Part shown: one piece after another, positions 43,181-52,044 of the stretch | Numbering within the stretch: position 1 is the first letter of the stretch | Layout of the letters: the number at the start of each line of letters is the position of its first letter | From: JAKOWB01 sp038363005 | GTDB taxonomy: Bacteria > Pseudomonadota > Alphaproteobacteria > Kiloniellales > JACOMY01 | Length of the DNA: 64,000 nucleotides | Assembly: GCA_038363005.1 (NCBI GenBank) | Contig: JBBQBI010000008.1 | Span: forward strand, 62,001 to 126,000 | Direction: 5' to 3' | The notes under the pieces: model-generated | Told to the model about the DNA's origin: nothing | Database searches by the model: none | What the model saw: only the letters and a program-made list of their open reading frames with translations | Position numbers and translations under genes: made by a program

Positions 43181-43801
43181 ATGGAAAAATTCCTGATTCA
43201 GATCGACCGGCTGTCGGCCGGCGTCGGCAAGGCCTTCGGCTGGTGCATCGTCGTGCTGACCTTCGCCACCAGCTACGAGGTCTTTGTGCGCTACGTGCTG
43301 CGGGCGCCGACCTCCTGGGCCTATGACATCAGCTACATCATGTATGGCGCGCTGTTCATGATGGCCGGCGCCTACACCCTGTCGCGCAACGGCCACGTGC
43401 GCGGCGACGTGCTCTACCGCCTGATGCCGCCGCGCGTGCAGGCAACGATCGACCTGGTGCTCTATCTCGCCTTCTTCGTGCCCGGCATTGTCGCGCTGGT
43501 CTGGTACGGCATCCCCTATGCGCTGCAGTCCTGGGGCTACCGGGAGGTCAGCGTCTACTCGCCGGCCAACATCCCGATCTATCCCTCCAAGACACTGATC
43601 CCGCTGGCCGGCCTGTTCCTGATCATCCAGGGCATCGCCGAAATCCTGCGCTGCCTGATCTGCCTGAAGACCGGTAGCTGGCCGCAGCGCCTGCAGGACG
43701 TCGAGGAGATGGAATCCGCCATCCTGCACGAGCAGGAGGATCTGGCACGCCGCGTGAAAGAGGCCGGCATGACGACGACGCAACCTGGCAAGGAGGGCTG
43801 A
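43181..43801 (+). CDS. TRAP transporter small permease (DctQ type)
   Basis: 206 residues, four transmembrane helices. TFATSYEVFVRYVLRAPTSWAYDISYIMYGALFM is the DctQ signature. The unusually long hydrophilic C-terminus (residues ~160-206, acidic then basic) is cytoplasmic. Start at ATG 43181 after a GGGGGCAGG stretch; 105 bp downstream of the receptor gene and 3 bp before the large permease. Confidence 0.94.
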   Translation: MEKFLIQIDRLSAGVGKAFGWCIVVLTFATSYEVFVRYVLRAPTSWAYDISYIMYGALFMMAGAYTLSRNGHVRGDVLYRLMPPRVQATIDLVLYLAFFVPGIVALVWYGIPYALQSWGYREVSVYSPANIPIYPSKTLIPLAGLFLIIQGIAEILRCLICLKTGSWPQRLQDVEEMESAILHEQEDLARRVKEAGMTTTQPGKEG

Positions 43802-43804
43802 GAC

Positions 43805-45127
43805 ATGACCGATCCAGAAGTCGGCATCATGATGCTCGGCCTGTTCATCTTCATCATCCTGCTGGGCTTTCCCATCGCCTTCACCCTGATGGCGATGGGC
43901 GTCTTCTTCGGCTACTACGCGATGGACCAGCGTGTCTTCAACCTGCTGGTCACCAACACCTACGACGTGATGTCGAACGACACGCTGGTCGCGGTGCCGC
44001 TGTTCCTCTTCATGGGCTACGTGGTGGAGCGCGCCAACATCCTGGATCGACTGTTCGGATCGATCCAGATCGCGGCGCGGCGCGTGCCGGGGTCGCTGGC
44101 GGTGGCGACGCTGATCACCTGCGCGCTCTTCGCCACGGCCACCGGCATCGTCGGCGCGGTGGTCACCTTGATGGGGCTGCTGGCTTTCCCCGCCATGCTG
44201 AAGGCGGGCTATGACCCGAAGCTGTCGGCCGGCGTGATCTGCGCCGGCGGCTGCCTCGGCATCCTGATCCCGCCCTCGATCCTGCTGATCCTCTATGGCG
44301 CCACCGCCGGCATCTCGGTGGTGAAGCTCTATGCCGCGGCCATGCTGCCGGGCTTCATGCTGGCTGGCCTCTACATCTGCTATGTGGTCGCCCGCGCAGT
44401 GATCAACCCCAAGCTCTGCCCCAAGCTGCCGGAGTCGGAAGGCCAGATGCCGCGGGGCCAGGTATTCTGGCTGCTGCTGACCTCGTTCTTCCCGCTGGCG
44501 GTGCTGATCCTCTCGGTGCTGGGCGCCATCCTCTTCGGCCTGGCGACGCCGTCCGAAGCCGCCGCGGTCGGTGCCCTGGGCTCGCTGCTCCTGGCCGCCG
44601 CCTATCGCGCGCTGACCTTCGAGCGGATGAAGGAGGCGGTCTACCTGACGGCGCGGACCTCGGCCATGGTCTGCTACCTCTTCATCGGCTCCTGGACCTT
44701 CTCGTCGATCTTCTCCTACCTGGGCGGCCACCACGTGATCGAGGAGTTCGTCGTCAGCCTCGACCTCTCGCCGGTGATGTTCCTGATCCTGGCGCAGGTG
44801 ATCATCTTCCTGCTCGGCTGGCCGCTGGAGTGGACCGAGATCATCATCATCTTCGTGCCGATCTTCCTGCCGCTGCTGAAGGTGTTCGATGTCGATCCGA
44901 TCCTCTTCGGCATCCTGGTGGCGCTGAACATCCAGACCTCGTTCAACACACCGCCCATGGCGATGGCCGCCTACTACCTGAAGGGCGTGGCGCCGCCTCA
45001 CATCCGCCTGACGCAGATCTTCGCCGGCTCGCTGCCCTTCGTCTTCATGGTCTTCATGGCGATGGCCGCGGTCTACATCTTCCCCGGCATCGCGCTCTGG
45101 CTGCCGGACGCGCTCTACGGCAACTAG
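43805..45127 (+). CDS. TRAP transporter large permease (DctM type)
   Basis: 440 residues, about twelve transmembrane segments. Family blocks include the N-terminal GFPIAFTLMAMGVFFGYY, the GIVGAVVTLMGLLAFPAML and GCLGILIPPSILLILYGATAGISVVKLYAAAMLPG regions, and PPMAMAAYYLKGVAP near the end. It forms the Na+-driven pore with DctQ. Starts 3 bp after the DctQ stop and precedes the amidase by 19 bp, so all four genes form one operon. Confidence 0.96.
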   Translation: MTDPEVGIMMLGLFIFIILLGFPIAFTLMAMGVFFGYYAMDQRVFNLLVTNTYDVMSNDTLVAVPLFLFMGYVVERANILDRLFGSIQIAARRVPGSLAVATLITCALFATATGIVGAVVTLMGLLAFPAMLKAGYDPKLSAGVICAGGCLGILIPPSILLILYGATAGISVVKLYAAAMLPGFMLAGLYICYVVARAVINPKLCPKLPESEGQMPRGQVFWLLLTSFFPLAVLILSVLGAILFGLATPSEAAAVGALGSLLLAAAYRALTFERMKEAVYLTARTSAMVCYLFIGSWTFSSIFSYLGGHHVIEEFVVSLDLSPVMFLILAQVIIFLLGWPLEWTEIIIIFVPIFLPLLKVFDVDPILFGILVALNIQTSFNTPPMAMAAYYLKGVAPPHIRLTQIFAGSLPFVFMVFMAMAAVYIFPGIALWLPDALYGN

Positions 45128-45146
45128 ACGGAACGGGGACGGCGAC

Positions 45147-46514
45147 ATGGCGGAGGATCTCTGGGCGCTCGACGCCTGCGCGCTGGCGGAGCGACTGGCC
45201 AAGGGCCTGGTCACCGCCGAGGCGGTGACCGCCAGCTGCCTGGAGCGCGCGGCGCAGCAGGAGCCGACGCTGAAGGCCTTCGTCCACCTCGACGCCGAGC
45301 GCGCCCTGGCGCAGGCGCGCGCGTTGGACGACCGCCGGCGGCACGGCCTGCCCGGCGGGCCGCTGTTCGGCCTGCCGGTCGGCGTGAAGGACATCATCGA
45401 CACCGCCGACCAACCGACCCAATGGGGCACGCCGCTCTATCGCGGCCGTCAGCCGCGGCAGGACGCCACCATCGTGCGGCGGCTGCGCGCCGCCGGCGCG
45501 GTGATCCTGGGCAAGACCGTGACCACCGAGTTCGCCTTCATGCATCCGGGCGCGACGGTGAACCCGCATGACGTCAAGCGCACGCCGGGCGGCTCCTCCT
45601 CCGGCTCGGCCGCCGGTGTCGCGGCCGGGCTGATGCCGCTGGCGCTCGGCACCCAGACCAACGGCTCGATGATCCGGCCGGCCTCCTTCTGCGGCGTCTT
45701 CGGCTTTAAGCCCACCTTCGGGCTGGTGTCGCGTGCCGGCGTGCTGACCCAGTCGCCCAGCCTCGACCAGGTCGGCTGCTTCGCGCGTTCGCTGGCCGAC
45801 CTGGCGCTGATCGCCGAGGTGCTGGTCGGCGATGACCCGGCCGATCCCGCCACCCGGCCGCTGGCGACGCCGCCGTTCCGCCAGGTACTGGCCGAGGGCA
45901 CCCGGGTGACGCCGACCGTCGCCGTGGTCCGCACCCACCGCTGGGACGAGATGGAACCCGATGGCAAGGCCGCCTTTGACGAGTTGGTCGCGCAGCTTGG
46001 GCCGGCCGCCGAAGTCGTCACGCTGCCGCCGCTGTTCGGCGAGGCCTGGGAGATGCTGCGCCGAATCATGCTGAGCGAGATTGCCCACAGCCTGTCCGGC
46101 GCCCAGGCCAAGGGCCGGGCGGAGATGAGCGACAAGCTGAACAGTCTGCTCGACGAGGGCCGTGGCGTCAGCGCCGTGGAGTATCACGTGGCCCAGGCAG
46201 CGCGTGCCGCCATGCTGCGCGAGATGGACGAGCTCTTCGCCGGCTTCGACGCCATCCTGACGCCGGCGGCCAAGGGCCAGGCGCCACTTGGACTCGGCTC
46301 CACCGGTGACGCGCTGTACTGCTCGACCTGGTCGCTGCTGGGATTGCCGGCGGTGTCGCTGCCCATCCTGGCCGGCGCCGAGGGCCTGCCGATCGGCGCC
46401 CAGCTGGTGGCGGCGGCCGGCGACGATGCCCGTCTGCTGCGCCATGCCGACTGGCTGGTCAAGCTGGTGACCCAGCCGGCCAAGCCGGCCCGCAAGCGGC
46501 GGACTGCGTCCTAG
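45147..46514 (+). CDS. Amidase signature family enzyme
   Basis: 455 residues. The Ser-cisSer-Lys catalytic set is visible: Lys81 in GLPVGVKDIIDTAD, the cis-Ser in PGGSSSGSAAGVAAG (150-154) and the nucleophile Ser174 in TQTNGSMIRPASFCG. Probably cytosolic. As last gene of the TRAP operon it likely acts on the imported compound, suggesting the carrier brings in an amide or ureide that is hydrolysed to a carboxylate; this is inference from context. GatA is unlikely because gatB and gatC are absent and the sequence is shorter. Confidence 0.92.
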   Translation: MAEDLWALDACALAERLAKGLVTAEAVTASCLERAAQQEPTLKAFVHLDAERALAQARALDDRRRHGLPGGPLFGLPVGVKDIIDTADQPTQWGTPLYRGRQPRQDATIVRRLRAAGAVILGKTVTTEFAFMHPGATVNPHDVKRTPGGSSSGSAAGVAAGLMPLALGTQTNGSMIRPASFCGVFGFKPTFGLVSRAGVLTQSPSLDQVGCFARSLADLALIAEVLVGDDPADPATRPLATPPFRQVLAEGTRVTPTVAVVRTHRWDEMEPDGKAAFDELVAQLGPAAEVVTLPPLFGEAWEMLRRIMLSEIAHSLSGAQAKGRAEMSDKLNSLLDEGRGVSAVEYHVAQAARAAMLREMDELFAGFDAILTPAAKGQAPLGLGSTGDALYCSTWSLLGLPAVSLPILAGAEGLPIGAQLVAAAGDDARLLRHADWLVKLVTQPAKPARKRRTAS

Positions 46515-46687
46515 CCCTGCTTGTCGCTGCCGCGCACCTCGTCGCGCCAGAAGGCGACCAGCATCATGGCCACGCCGGCGCCGCAAACCAGGTAGAGCGG
46601 CAACTCCTGCAGGTCGATCGCCAGGAACAGCAGGAAGCCGGTGGCGAGAAGCACGCCGACCAGGCCGAGACCGATGCTGCTACGCAT
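46511..46687 (-). CDS. Small two-helix membrane protein
   Basis: 58 residues: MRSSIGLGLVGVLLATGFLL helix, a short loop IDLQELP, a second helix (YLVCGAGVAMMLVAF) and a charged tail WRDEVRGSDKQG. Its stop overlaps the amidase stop from the other strand. The hydrophobic pattern and end-to-end packing suggest a real gene; no family recognised. It precedes the hisM-type permease gene on the same strand by 82 bp but lies downstream in transcription. Confidence 0.6.
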   Translation of the reverse strand: MRSSIGLGLVGVLLATGFLLFLAIDLQELPLYLVCGAGVAMMLVAFWRDEVRGSDKQG

Positions 46688-46769
46688 GTTGTGGTTCCCT
46701 GTCTTGCTCGGACGATTGCAACAGACCCGGGCGGCGCCGTCCAGCCCTGCACCCGCCCGTCGGCCCGTG

Positions 46770-47606
46770 TCAGCCGGCGGCGTTCAGCGGCGCCTGCGAC
46801 GCCGGGCGACGCTGCAGATGGCGCATCAGGCGGCGCTCCAGGCGCTTGAACAGCCAGAAGATGCAGTAGCTGATTGCCAGGTAGCAGAGCAGCGTGAAGA
46901 TCCAGACCTCGAAGGTGCGGAAGGTGTCGGAGATCACGTCGCGCGCTATGCCGGTCAGGTCGAGCAGCGTGATGACCGAGACCAGCGAGGTCGCCTGGAA
47001 CAGGAAGACCACCTCGTTTGAGTAGGCCGGCAGGGCGATGCGCGCCGCCTTGGGCAGGATGATGCGGCGATAGAGCAGGCGGCCCGACATGCCGCAGGCG
47101 CGTGCCGCCTCGACCTCGCCGAAGGGCACGTTCTGGATGCCGCCGCGGATGATCTCGGCTGAATAGGCTGTGGTGTTCAGCACCAGAGTCAGCACGGCGC
47201 AGAAGTAGGCCTCGCGGAACAAGCCGTCCCACAGCCCCCATTGCCGTAGCTCGGGCGAGAACTGCCCGGCGCCGTAGTAGATCAGGAAGATCTGCACCAG
47301 CAGCGGCGTGCCGCGAAAATAGAACATGTAGCCGAAGGCCGGCCACTTCAGCAGCGGGTTGCGCGACAGCCGCGCCAGGGCGACGGGCAGCGCCAGCATC
47401 AGGCCGATCACCAGCGCCGTCATCGTCAGCTCCAGGGTCAGCCAGGCGCCCTCGACGAAACGGCAGAAGTTCACCCCGATGGCGCTCTTCTCGCCCAGCA
47501 GGCTGACCAGGCCGCCCTGCACCGTCTGGCAGGCGCCGTCCAGCGCCGGCCGCACGGTGTCGTGGAAGAAGCCGATGTGATTTTCCAGCAGGGTGAAAAG
47601 CGCCAT
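46770..47606 (-). CDS. Polar amino acid ABC transporter permease (HisM/ArtM type)
   Basis: 278 residues, inner-membrane subunit. The N-terminal ~45 residues are an extra segment before the usual first helix (WLTLELTMTALVIGLMLALPVALARL). YFRGTPLLVQIFLIYYGAG is the conserved polar-amino-acid permease start block, and AARACGMSGRLLYRRIILPKAARIALPAYSNEV is the EAA loop that contacts the ATPase. Last gene of the hisP-J-Q-M-like operon; substrate probably a basic amino acid, not proven. Confidence 0.94.
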   Translation of the reverse strand: MALFTLLENHIGFFHDTVRPALDGACQTVQGGLVSLLGEKSAIGVNFCRFVEGAWLTLELTMTALVIGLMLALPVALARLSRNPLLKWPAFGYMFYFRGTPLLVQIFLIYYGAGQFSPELRQWGLWDGLFREAYFCAVLTLVLNTTAYSAEIIRGGIQNVPFGEVEAARACGMSGRLLYRRIILPKAARIALPAYSNEVVFLFQATSLVSVITLLDLTGIARDVISDTFRTFEVWIFTLLCYLAISYCIFWLFKRLERRLMRHLQRRPASQAPLNAAG

Positions 47607-47620
47607 GTCCTGCCCCTGCC

Positions 47621-48313
47621 CTAGGCCCGCCGCACGCCGCGCGCCGCCCAACGCTCGGCCCGCGACAGCGCGATGATGGAAAGAATGGTGATGCCCAGAT
47701 AGATGAACGAGGCGGTGAGGAAGAAGGTAAAGGGCAGGCGCACCGCGCGCGCCGCCACGTCGGCCATGCGCATCAGCTCGGGCAGCTGGATGATCGACAT
47801 CAGCGAGGTCGCCTTGATCAGCACCATCCAGAGATTGCCCAGGCCGGGCAGCGCGAAGCGCCACATCTGCGGCAGGATGACCCGCAGCACCATCTGCTTG
47901 CGGTTCATGCCATAGGCCTGCGCGGCCTCGATCTGCCCGCGGTCGACCGACTGGTAGGCGCCGCGGAACACCTCGGTGGCGAAGGCACCGTAGATCAGGC
48001 CCAGCGTGATGACACCGGCGGGGAAGCGCGGAATGTCGATGCCGGACTCGTCGCCAGTCAGCGCCGCCACCAAGTCCTGCAGTGCGATGGTCAGGCCGTA
48101 GTAGACCAGGATGATCAGCACCAGCTCGGGCGAGCCGCGCACCACGGTGGTGTAGGTGTTGGCCAGGATGCGGGCCAGGCGGTTCTTCGACAGCTTGCCC
48201 CAGGCGCCGAGCAGGCCCATGGTCAGCGCGACGGGGATAGTGGCCAGGCCCACCAGCAGCGTGACCTGCAAGCCCTCCCAGAAGACCCACTCATAGCCCT
48301 TGTAGTCGAACAT
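47621..48313 (-). CDS. Polar amino acid ABC transporter permease (HisQ/ArtQ type)
   Basis: 230 residues with five or six helices. VVRGSPELVLIILVYYGLTIAL near the N-terminus and the EAA loop AAQAYGMNRKQMVLRVILPQMWRFALPGLGNLW identify it. Its C-terminal MADVAARAVRLPFTFFLTASFIYLGIT matches HisQ/ArtQ. Partner of the downstream permease (15 bp gap); preceded by a strong hairpin after the binding-protein gene. Confidence 0.94.
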   Translation of the reverse strand: MFDYKGYEWVFWEGLQVTLLVGLATIPVALTMGLLGAWGKLSKNRLARILANTYTTVVRGSPELVLIILVYYGLTIALQDLVAALTGDESGIDIPRFPAGVITLGLIYGAFATEVFRGAYQSVDRGQIEAAQAYGMNRKQMVLRVILPQMWRFALPGLGNLWMVLIKATSLMSIIQLPELMRMADVAARAVRLPFTFFLTASFIYLGITILSIIALSRAERWAARGVRRA

Positions 48314-48332
48314 CGCAGCCCCTGGAAACGGG

Positions 48333-48372
48333 GACGCCGCCGTCCAGGCCCGGAGGCGCGGACGACGGCGTC
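48333..48372. repeat. Strong hairpin in the hisJ-hisQ type gap
   Basis: GACGCCGCCGTCC (48333-48345) and GGACGACGGCGTC (48360-48372) pair at 12 of 13 positions around a 14-base loop. It begins 24 bp after the binding-protein stop. There is no T-run, so it may protect the upstream mRNA or reduce expression of the permeases relative to the receptor. Confidence 0.65.
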
Positions 48373-48395
48373 ACATCTAGCCGACGGTCAAGAGA

Positions 48396-49184
48396 TCAGC
48401 TCTCCGAGCCGTAGACGTCGTAGGCGAAGTACTTGTCGTTGATCGCCTTGTAGGTGCCGTCGGCGCGGATCTGCTGGATCGCCTTGTTGAAGGCATCCAC
48501 CAGGTCCTGCTCGCCCTTGCGGATGGCGATGCCGGCGCCGTTGCCGTGGTACTTGGGATCGTTGTAGTTGTCGCCCAGGAAGGTGAAGCCCTTGCCGCCG
48601 TCGGTCTTCAGGAAGCCCTCGTCCAGCGCTACCGAGTCGGCCATCACCAGGTCCAGGCGGCCCGATGCCAGATCGGCATTGGCCTCGTCCTGCGTGGCAT
48701 AGGTCACCACCTCGGCCTTGGGCCACTTGGCGCGGGCAAAGTCCTCGTGGATGGTCGAGCCCTGCACGCCGATCTTCACGCCGGCCAGGCCGGTGTCGTA
48801 GGTGAAGTCATAGGTCGCGCCCGCGGCGCCGATGAACTTCGCCGGGGTGTTGTAGTACTTGCCGGTGAAGTCGACGACTTCCTTGCGCTTGTCGGTGATC
48901 GACATGGACGCGATGATGGCGTCGTACTTCTTCGCCTGCAGCGCCGGGATAATGCCGTCCCAGTCCTGCACCACGAACTCGCACTCGAAGTTCGCCGCCT
49001 TGCAGAGCGCGTTGGCGATATCGATGTCGAAGCCCACCAGCTTGCCGCTGGTGTCGATCGAGTTGAACGGAGGATAGGCACCCTCGGTGCCGATCTTGAC
49101 CTTGCGCATCTCACCCGACTGCGCGGCGCCGGCCGCGACGACGAGCGCGAGTGCGGCCCCCGCCAGTATCTTTACAATCTTCAT
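48396..49184 (-). CDS. Polar amino acid ABC transporter substrate-binding protein (HisJ/ArgT type)
   Basis: 262 residues. Signal peptide of about 23 residues (MKIVKILAGAALALVVAAGA). The mature part opens with VKIGTEGAYPPFNSIDTSGKLVGFDIDIANALC, the family signature, and continues with IIASMSITDKRKEVVDFTGKYY and LASGRLDLVMADSVALDEG. The pattern is that of lysine/arginine/ornithine or histidine binders. Second gene of the operon, 53 bp after the ATPase gene. Confidence 0.94.
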   Translation of the reverse strand: MKIVKILAGAALALVVAAGAAQSGEMRKVKIGTEGAYPPFNSIDTSGKLVGFDIDIANALCKAANFECEFVVQDWDGIIPALQAKKYDAIIASMSITDKRKEVVDFTGKYYNTPAKFIGAAGATYDFTYDTGLAGVKIGVQGSTIHEDFARAKWPKAEVVTYATQDEANADLASGRLDLVMADSVALDEGFLKTDGGKGFTFLGDNYNDPKYHGNGAGIAIRKGEQDLVDAFNKAIQQIRADGTYKAINDKYFAYDVYGSES

Positions 49185-49237
49185 GACTGAGCTCCTTCTT
49201 TACGCATGCCGAGGAACAGACTTTTTTTGTTCTGCTG

Positions 49238-50044
49238 CTAGAGATTGCTCGCCAGGAACTGCCGGAAACGATCCGACCGCTGGCTGCTGAACACCTCCTG
49301 CGGCGGGCCCTGTTCCTCGACGCGGCCCTTGTGCAGGAAGATCACCTGGTTCGAGACTTCGCGGGCAAAGCCCATCTCGTGCGTGACGACGATCATGGTG
49401 CGGCCTTCCTCGGCCAGCTGGCGCATCACGCGCAGCACCTCGCCCACCAGTTCGGGGTCGAGCGCCGAGGTCGGCTCGTCGAACAGCATGACCTCGGGCT
49501 CCATGGCCAGGGCGCGGGCGATGGCCGCGCGCTGCTGCTGGCCGCCGGAGAGATGCGCCGGATAGTAGTCGTGCTTGTCGCCGAGGCCGACCTTCTCCAG
49601 CACCTGGCGGGCGCGGTCGATGGCCTGGTCCTTCGGCACCTTCAGGACGTGTACCGGCGCCTCGATGACGTTCTGCATCACGGTCATGTGGGACCAGAGA
49701 TTGAACTGCTGGAACACCATCGACAGGCGGGCGCGAATGCGATCGACCTGGTGGCGGTCCAGCGGCACGGTCTCGCGGCGGCGGTTCTTGCCCATCTTGA
49801 TCAGCTCGCCATGCAGCGAGACCTGCCCGGAGTCCGGCACTTCCAGCAAGTTGAGGCAGCGCAGGAAGGTCGACTTGCCCGAGCCTGACGCGCCCAGCAT
49901 GGCGATCACGTCGCCCTGGTGCGCCGTCAGCGATACACCCTTCAGAACCTCCAGGTCGCCAAAACTCTTGTGCAGTTCATGCACCTCGAGCGCGGGCTGA
50001 ATGGACTGAGAGGCCGCGGCCACCTGGGCCACCGCATCCGTCAT
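49238..50044 (-). CDS. Polar amino acid ABC transporter ATP-binding protein (HisP/ArtP type)
   Basis: 268 residues. Walker A GASGSGKSTFLRCLNLLE, Q-loop MVFQQFNLWSHMTVMQNV, signature LSGGQQQRAAIARAL, Walker B VMLFDEPTSALDPE and switch histidine VTHEMGFARE. The QFNLWSHMT stretch is typical of the histidine/basic amino acid subfamily. First gene of the operon (ATPase, receptor, two permeases). ATG 50044 chosen; an ATG four codons earlier is possible. Confidence 0.95.
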   Translation of the reverse strand: MTDAVAQVAAASQSIQPALEVHELHKSFGDLEVLKGVSLTAHQGDVIAMLGASGSGKSTFLRCLNLLEVPDSGQVSLHGELIKMGKNRRRETVPLDRHQVDRIRARLSMVFQQFNLWSHMTVMQNVIEAPVHVLKVPKDQAIDRARQVLEKVGLGDKHDYYPAHLSGGQQQRAAIARALAMEPEVMLFDEPTSALDPELVGEVLRVMRQLAEEGRTMIVVTHEMGFAREVSNQVIFLHKGRVEEQGPPQEVFSSQRSDRFRQFLASNL

Positions 50045-50164
50045 GATGATTTCCAAGTCCCCTGTTCGAACGCTCTTTGTCGTTCTTTGATTTGACGTTA
50101 GTCGCCTTTTCCCCGCTTGAAAACCGTAAAAACCTGTCCCTGCGGGGACCCCTCCGCCGGTCGG

Positions 50165-51031
50165 TCAGGGCGCCGGCGCGGGCTTTGCCAGCTGCCTTTC
50201 CAACCGCGCGATCTGCTGTTCCAGCAGTTCGCGCCAGGGCAGCTCGGCGCCGGCTTCCTGGGCAATGGCGCGCCACAGTTCCAGCGCGGCGGCCGGCTGG
50301 CCGTCCTGTTCCAGCGCCATGCCGCTGAGGAACAGCGCCAGCCAGTTGTTGGCATCGAGCTCCAGCGCCCGGGCCAGCATCTGCCGCGCCATCGGCGGCA
50401 CCGCGCCACCGTTCTTCGCGACAATGGCCTGGGCCACCAGGGCGAAGGTCTCGCTCTGCGGCGCACCCTTCTCCAGCGCGGTCTGGATCGCCTGCACCGC
50501 GTCGTCGACCCGGCTCAACAGCACCAGGGCGATGCCCAGGCGTCGCCAGGCCAGGGCATCGTCCGGGTGATCCAGCAGGTGGCCGCGCAGCCGCGTGACC
50601 TCGGCAGTCAGCGCGTGATAGTTGGCCAGCTCCGCCGTCCGCTGCTCCAGCGGCTGGGCCGGCAGGTCCGGCCGGCCGACCGCCAGGTAGAGGCCCAGCG
50701 CCAGCGCCGGGACCAGCAGCAGCAGGCCCAGCGCCAGGGCACGCGCCGGCGGCCGGCGGCTTTGGGCCGGCGCCGCGGCGGCGCCATCGGCGGCACGCAG
50801 CAGGCGACGCTCCACCTCGCGCCGGGCCACCAGCGCCTCGTTCGCCGGCAGGCGGCCGGCGGCCTGGTCGCGGCCGATCTCGTCCAACTGGTCGCGATAG
50901 ATCGCCAGGTCGGGCGACGGGACCGCCGCCAGGTCATGCGGCGCACGCAGCAGCGGGCGCAGCAGCAGCCCCAGCACCAGCGCGGTCAAGACCGCCATGG
51001 CGATCCAGAGGGCGAGCTCCGACCAGTCCAT
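50165..51031 (-). CDS. ccmI: Cytochrome c biogenesis protein CcmI
   Basis: Holds apocytochrome c for heme ligation. 288 residues: N-terminal helix, cytoplasmic loop with YRDQLDEIGRDQAAGRLPANEALVARREVERRLL (CcmI signature), a second helix near 95-115, and a periplasmic TPR-like region (DALAWRRLGIALVLLSRVDDAVQAIQTAL). Last gene of the ccm cluster; its ATG overlaps the ccmH stop by one base (TGATG). Confidence 0.92.
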   Translation of the reverse strand: MDWSELALWIAMAVLTALVLGLLLRPLLRAPHDLAAVPSPDLAIYRDQLDEIGRDQAAGRLPANEALVARREVERRLLRAADGAAAAPAQSRRPPARALALGLLLLVPALALGLYLAVGRPDLPAQPLEQRTAELANYHALTAEVTRLRGHLLDHPDDALAWRRLGIALVLLSRVDDAVQAIQTALEKGAPQSETFALVAQAIVAKNGGAVPPMARQMLARALELDANNWLALFLSGMALEQDGQPAAALELWRAIAQEAGAELPWRELLEQQIARLERQLAKPAPAP

Positions 51032-51489
51032 CAGGGTGCCTCGCCGTCCAGCAGCCGCGCCAGGCGCTGCTGTTCGTCGGCGTTCAAGGGTGCCGCCGGC
51101 AGCAGCGCGCGGCGCCGGCGCAGCATCACCACCAGGCCGATGCTGCCCAGCAGCAGCACCAGCGGCGAGGCCGCCCAGAGCAGCCAGGTCGCCGGTTCCA
51201 GCGGCGGTTCCAGCAGCACGAAGCTGCCATAGCGCACCACCAGGTAATCCAGCACCTGCTGGTCGCTGTCGCCGGCCAGCAGCCGCTCGCGGATCAGCCG
51301 GCGCAGGTCGCGGGCGATGCCGGCGCCGGAGGAGTCGATCGATTCGTTCTGGCAGACCACGCAGCGCACCACCTGCGACAGCGCGCGGGCGCGCGCCTCC
51401 AGCGCTGGGTCGCTCAGCATCTCATCGGGTTCCACCGCGCGCGCCGGCAGCGACAGCAGCAGCAGGCAGACCAGCAGCAGGCGCTTCAT
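51031..51489 (-). CDS. ccmH: Cytochrome c-type biogenesis protein CcmH (CcmL/CycL)
   Basis: Thiol reductant for apocytochrome c. 152 residues: signal sequence to about residue 18, the VRCVVCQNESI motif with redox cysteines C43 and C46, a helix-bundle domain (LRRLIRERLLAGDSDQQVLDYLVVRYG) and one C-terminal transmembrane helix. Start overlaps the ccmG stop. Confidence 0.95.
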   Translation of the reverse strand: MKRLLLVCLLLLSLPARAVEPDEMLSDPALEARARALSQVVRCVVCQNESIDSSGAGIARDLRRLIRERLLAGDSDQQVLDYLVVRYGSFVLLEPPLEPATWLLWAASPLVLLLGSIGLVVMLRRRRALLPAAPLNADEQQRLARLLDGEAP

Positions 51490-52040
51490 TGCAGCGACCG
51501 CAGCAGCGGCAGGATCTTGTCCCGCAGGTCGACCTCGTTCAGCGGGCCGACCCAGCGGAAGCGCACCACGCCGGCGGCATCCAGGATGAAGGTCTCCGGC
51601 ACGCCGGAGATGCCCCACTCGATGCCGGCGCGCCCGTCGGCATCGGCGCCGACCGCGGCGAAGGGATTGCCCAGCCCGGCCAGGAAGGCGCGGGCGTCGG
51701 CCGGTTTGTCCTTGTAGTCGATGCCGACCAGGCGCACGCCGGCTTCCCGCGACAGCGCGACCAGCAGCGGATGCTCGACCTTGCAGGGCAGGCACCAGGA
51801 GGCCCAGAGGTTCACCACCGTGACTTGGCCGGCGAGGTCCGCGGTCTTCAGGCCGGGGACGCCCAGCCCCTCGACGGCGGGCAGGTCGAAGGCCGGCGCC
51901 GGCTTGTCGAGCAGCGCCGAAGGAATGGAATCCGGCCGCCGGTCGCCGGCCAGGCCGAGCCAGAAGGCCACGGCGGCGGCGACGAAAATTAGCACCGGCA
52001 GCACGAAGAGCAGGCGACGGCCGAAGGCGCGCTGGGCCAT
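51486..52040 (-). CDS. ccmG: Thiol:disulfide interchange protein CcmG/DsbE
   Basis: Membrane-anchored periplasmic thioredoxin that keeps heme-binding cysteines reduced. 184 residues: N-terminal anchor helix (LLFVLPVLIFVAAAVAFWL), then a thioredoxin fold with WASWCLPCKVEHPLL (C83, C86) and the cis-proline region GVPETFILD. The active site is Cys-Leu-Pro-Cys. Overlaps ccmH by 4 bp and follows ccmF by 4 bp. Confidence 0.95.
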   Translation of the reverse strand: MAQRAFGRRLLFVLPVLIFVAAAVAFWLGLAGDRRPDSIPSALLDKPAPAFDLPAVEGLGVPGLKTADLAGQVTVVNLWASWCLPCKVEHPLLVALSREAGVRLVGIDYKDKPADARAFLAGLGNPFAAVGADADGRAGIEWGISGVPETFILDAAGVVRFRWVGPLNEVDLRDKILPLLRSLQ

Positions 52041-52044
52041 GGCG

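Noticed and set aside
42305..45430. A 1041-codon open frame on the minus strand across the TRAP permease genes
   Set aside because: It is antisense to three clearly homologous TRAP genes, is dominated by His, Gln, Arg, Asp and Gly, and shows no family motif; long antisense frames are expected at this GC content.
45147..46514. Amidase as GatA of the tRNA amidotransferase
   Set aside because: No gatB or gatC beside it, and it is the last gene of a transporter operon; a general amidase fits better.
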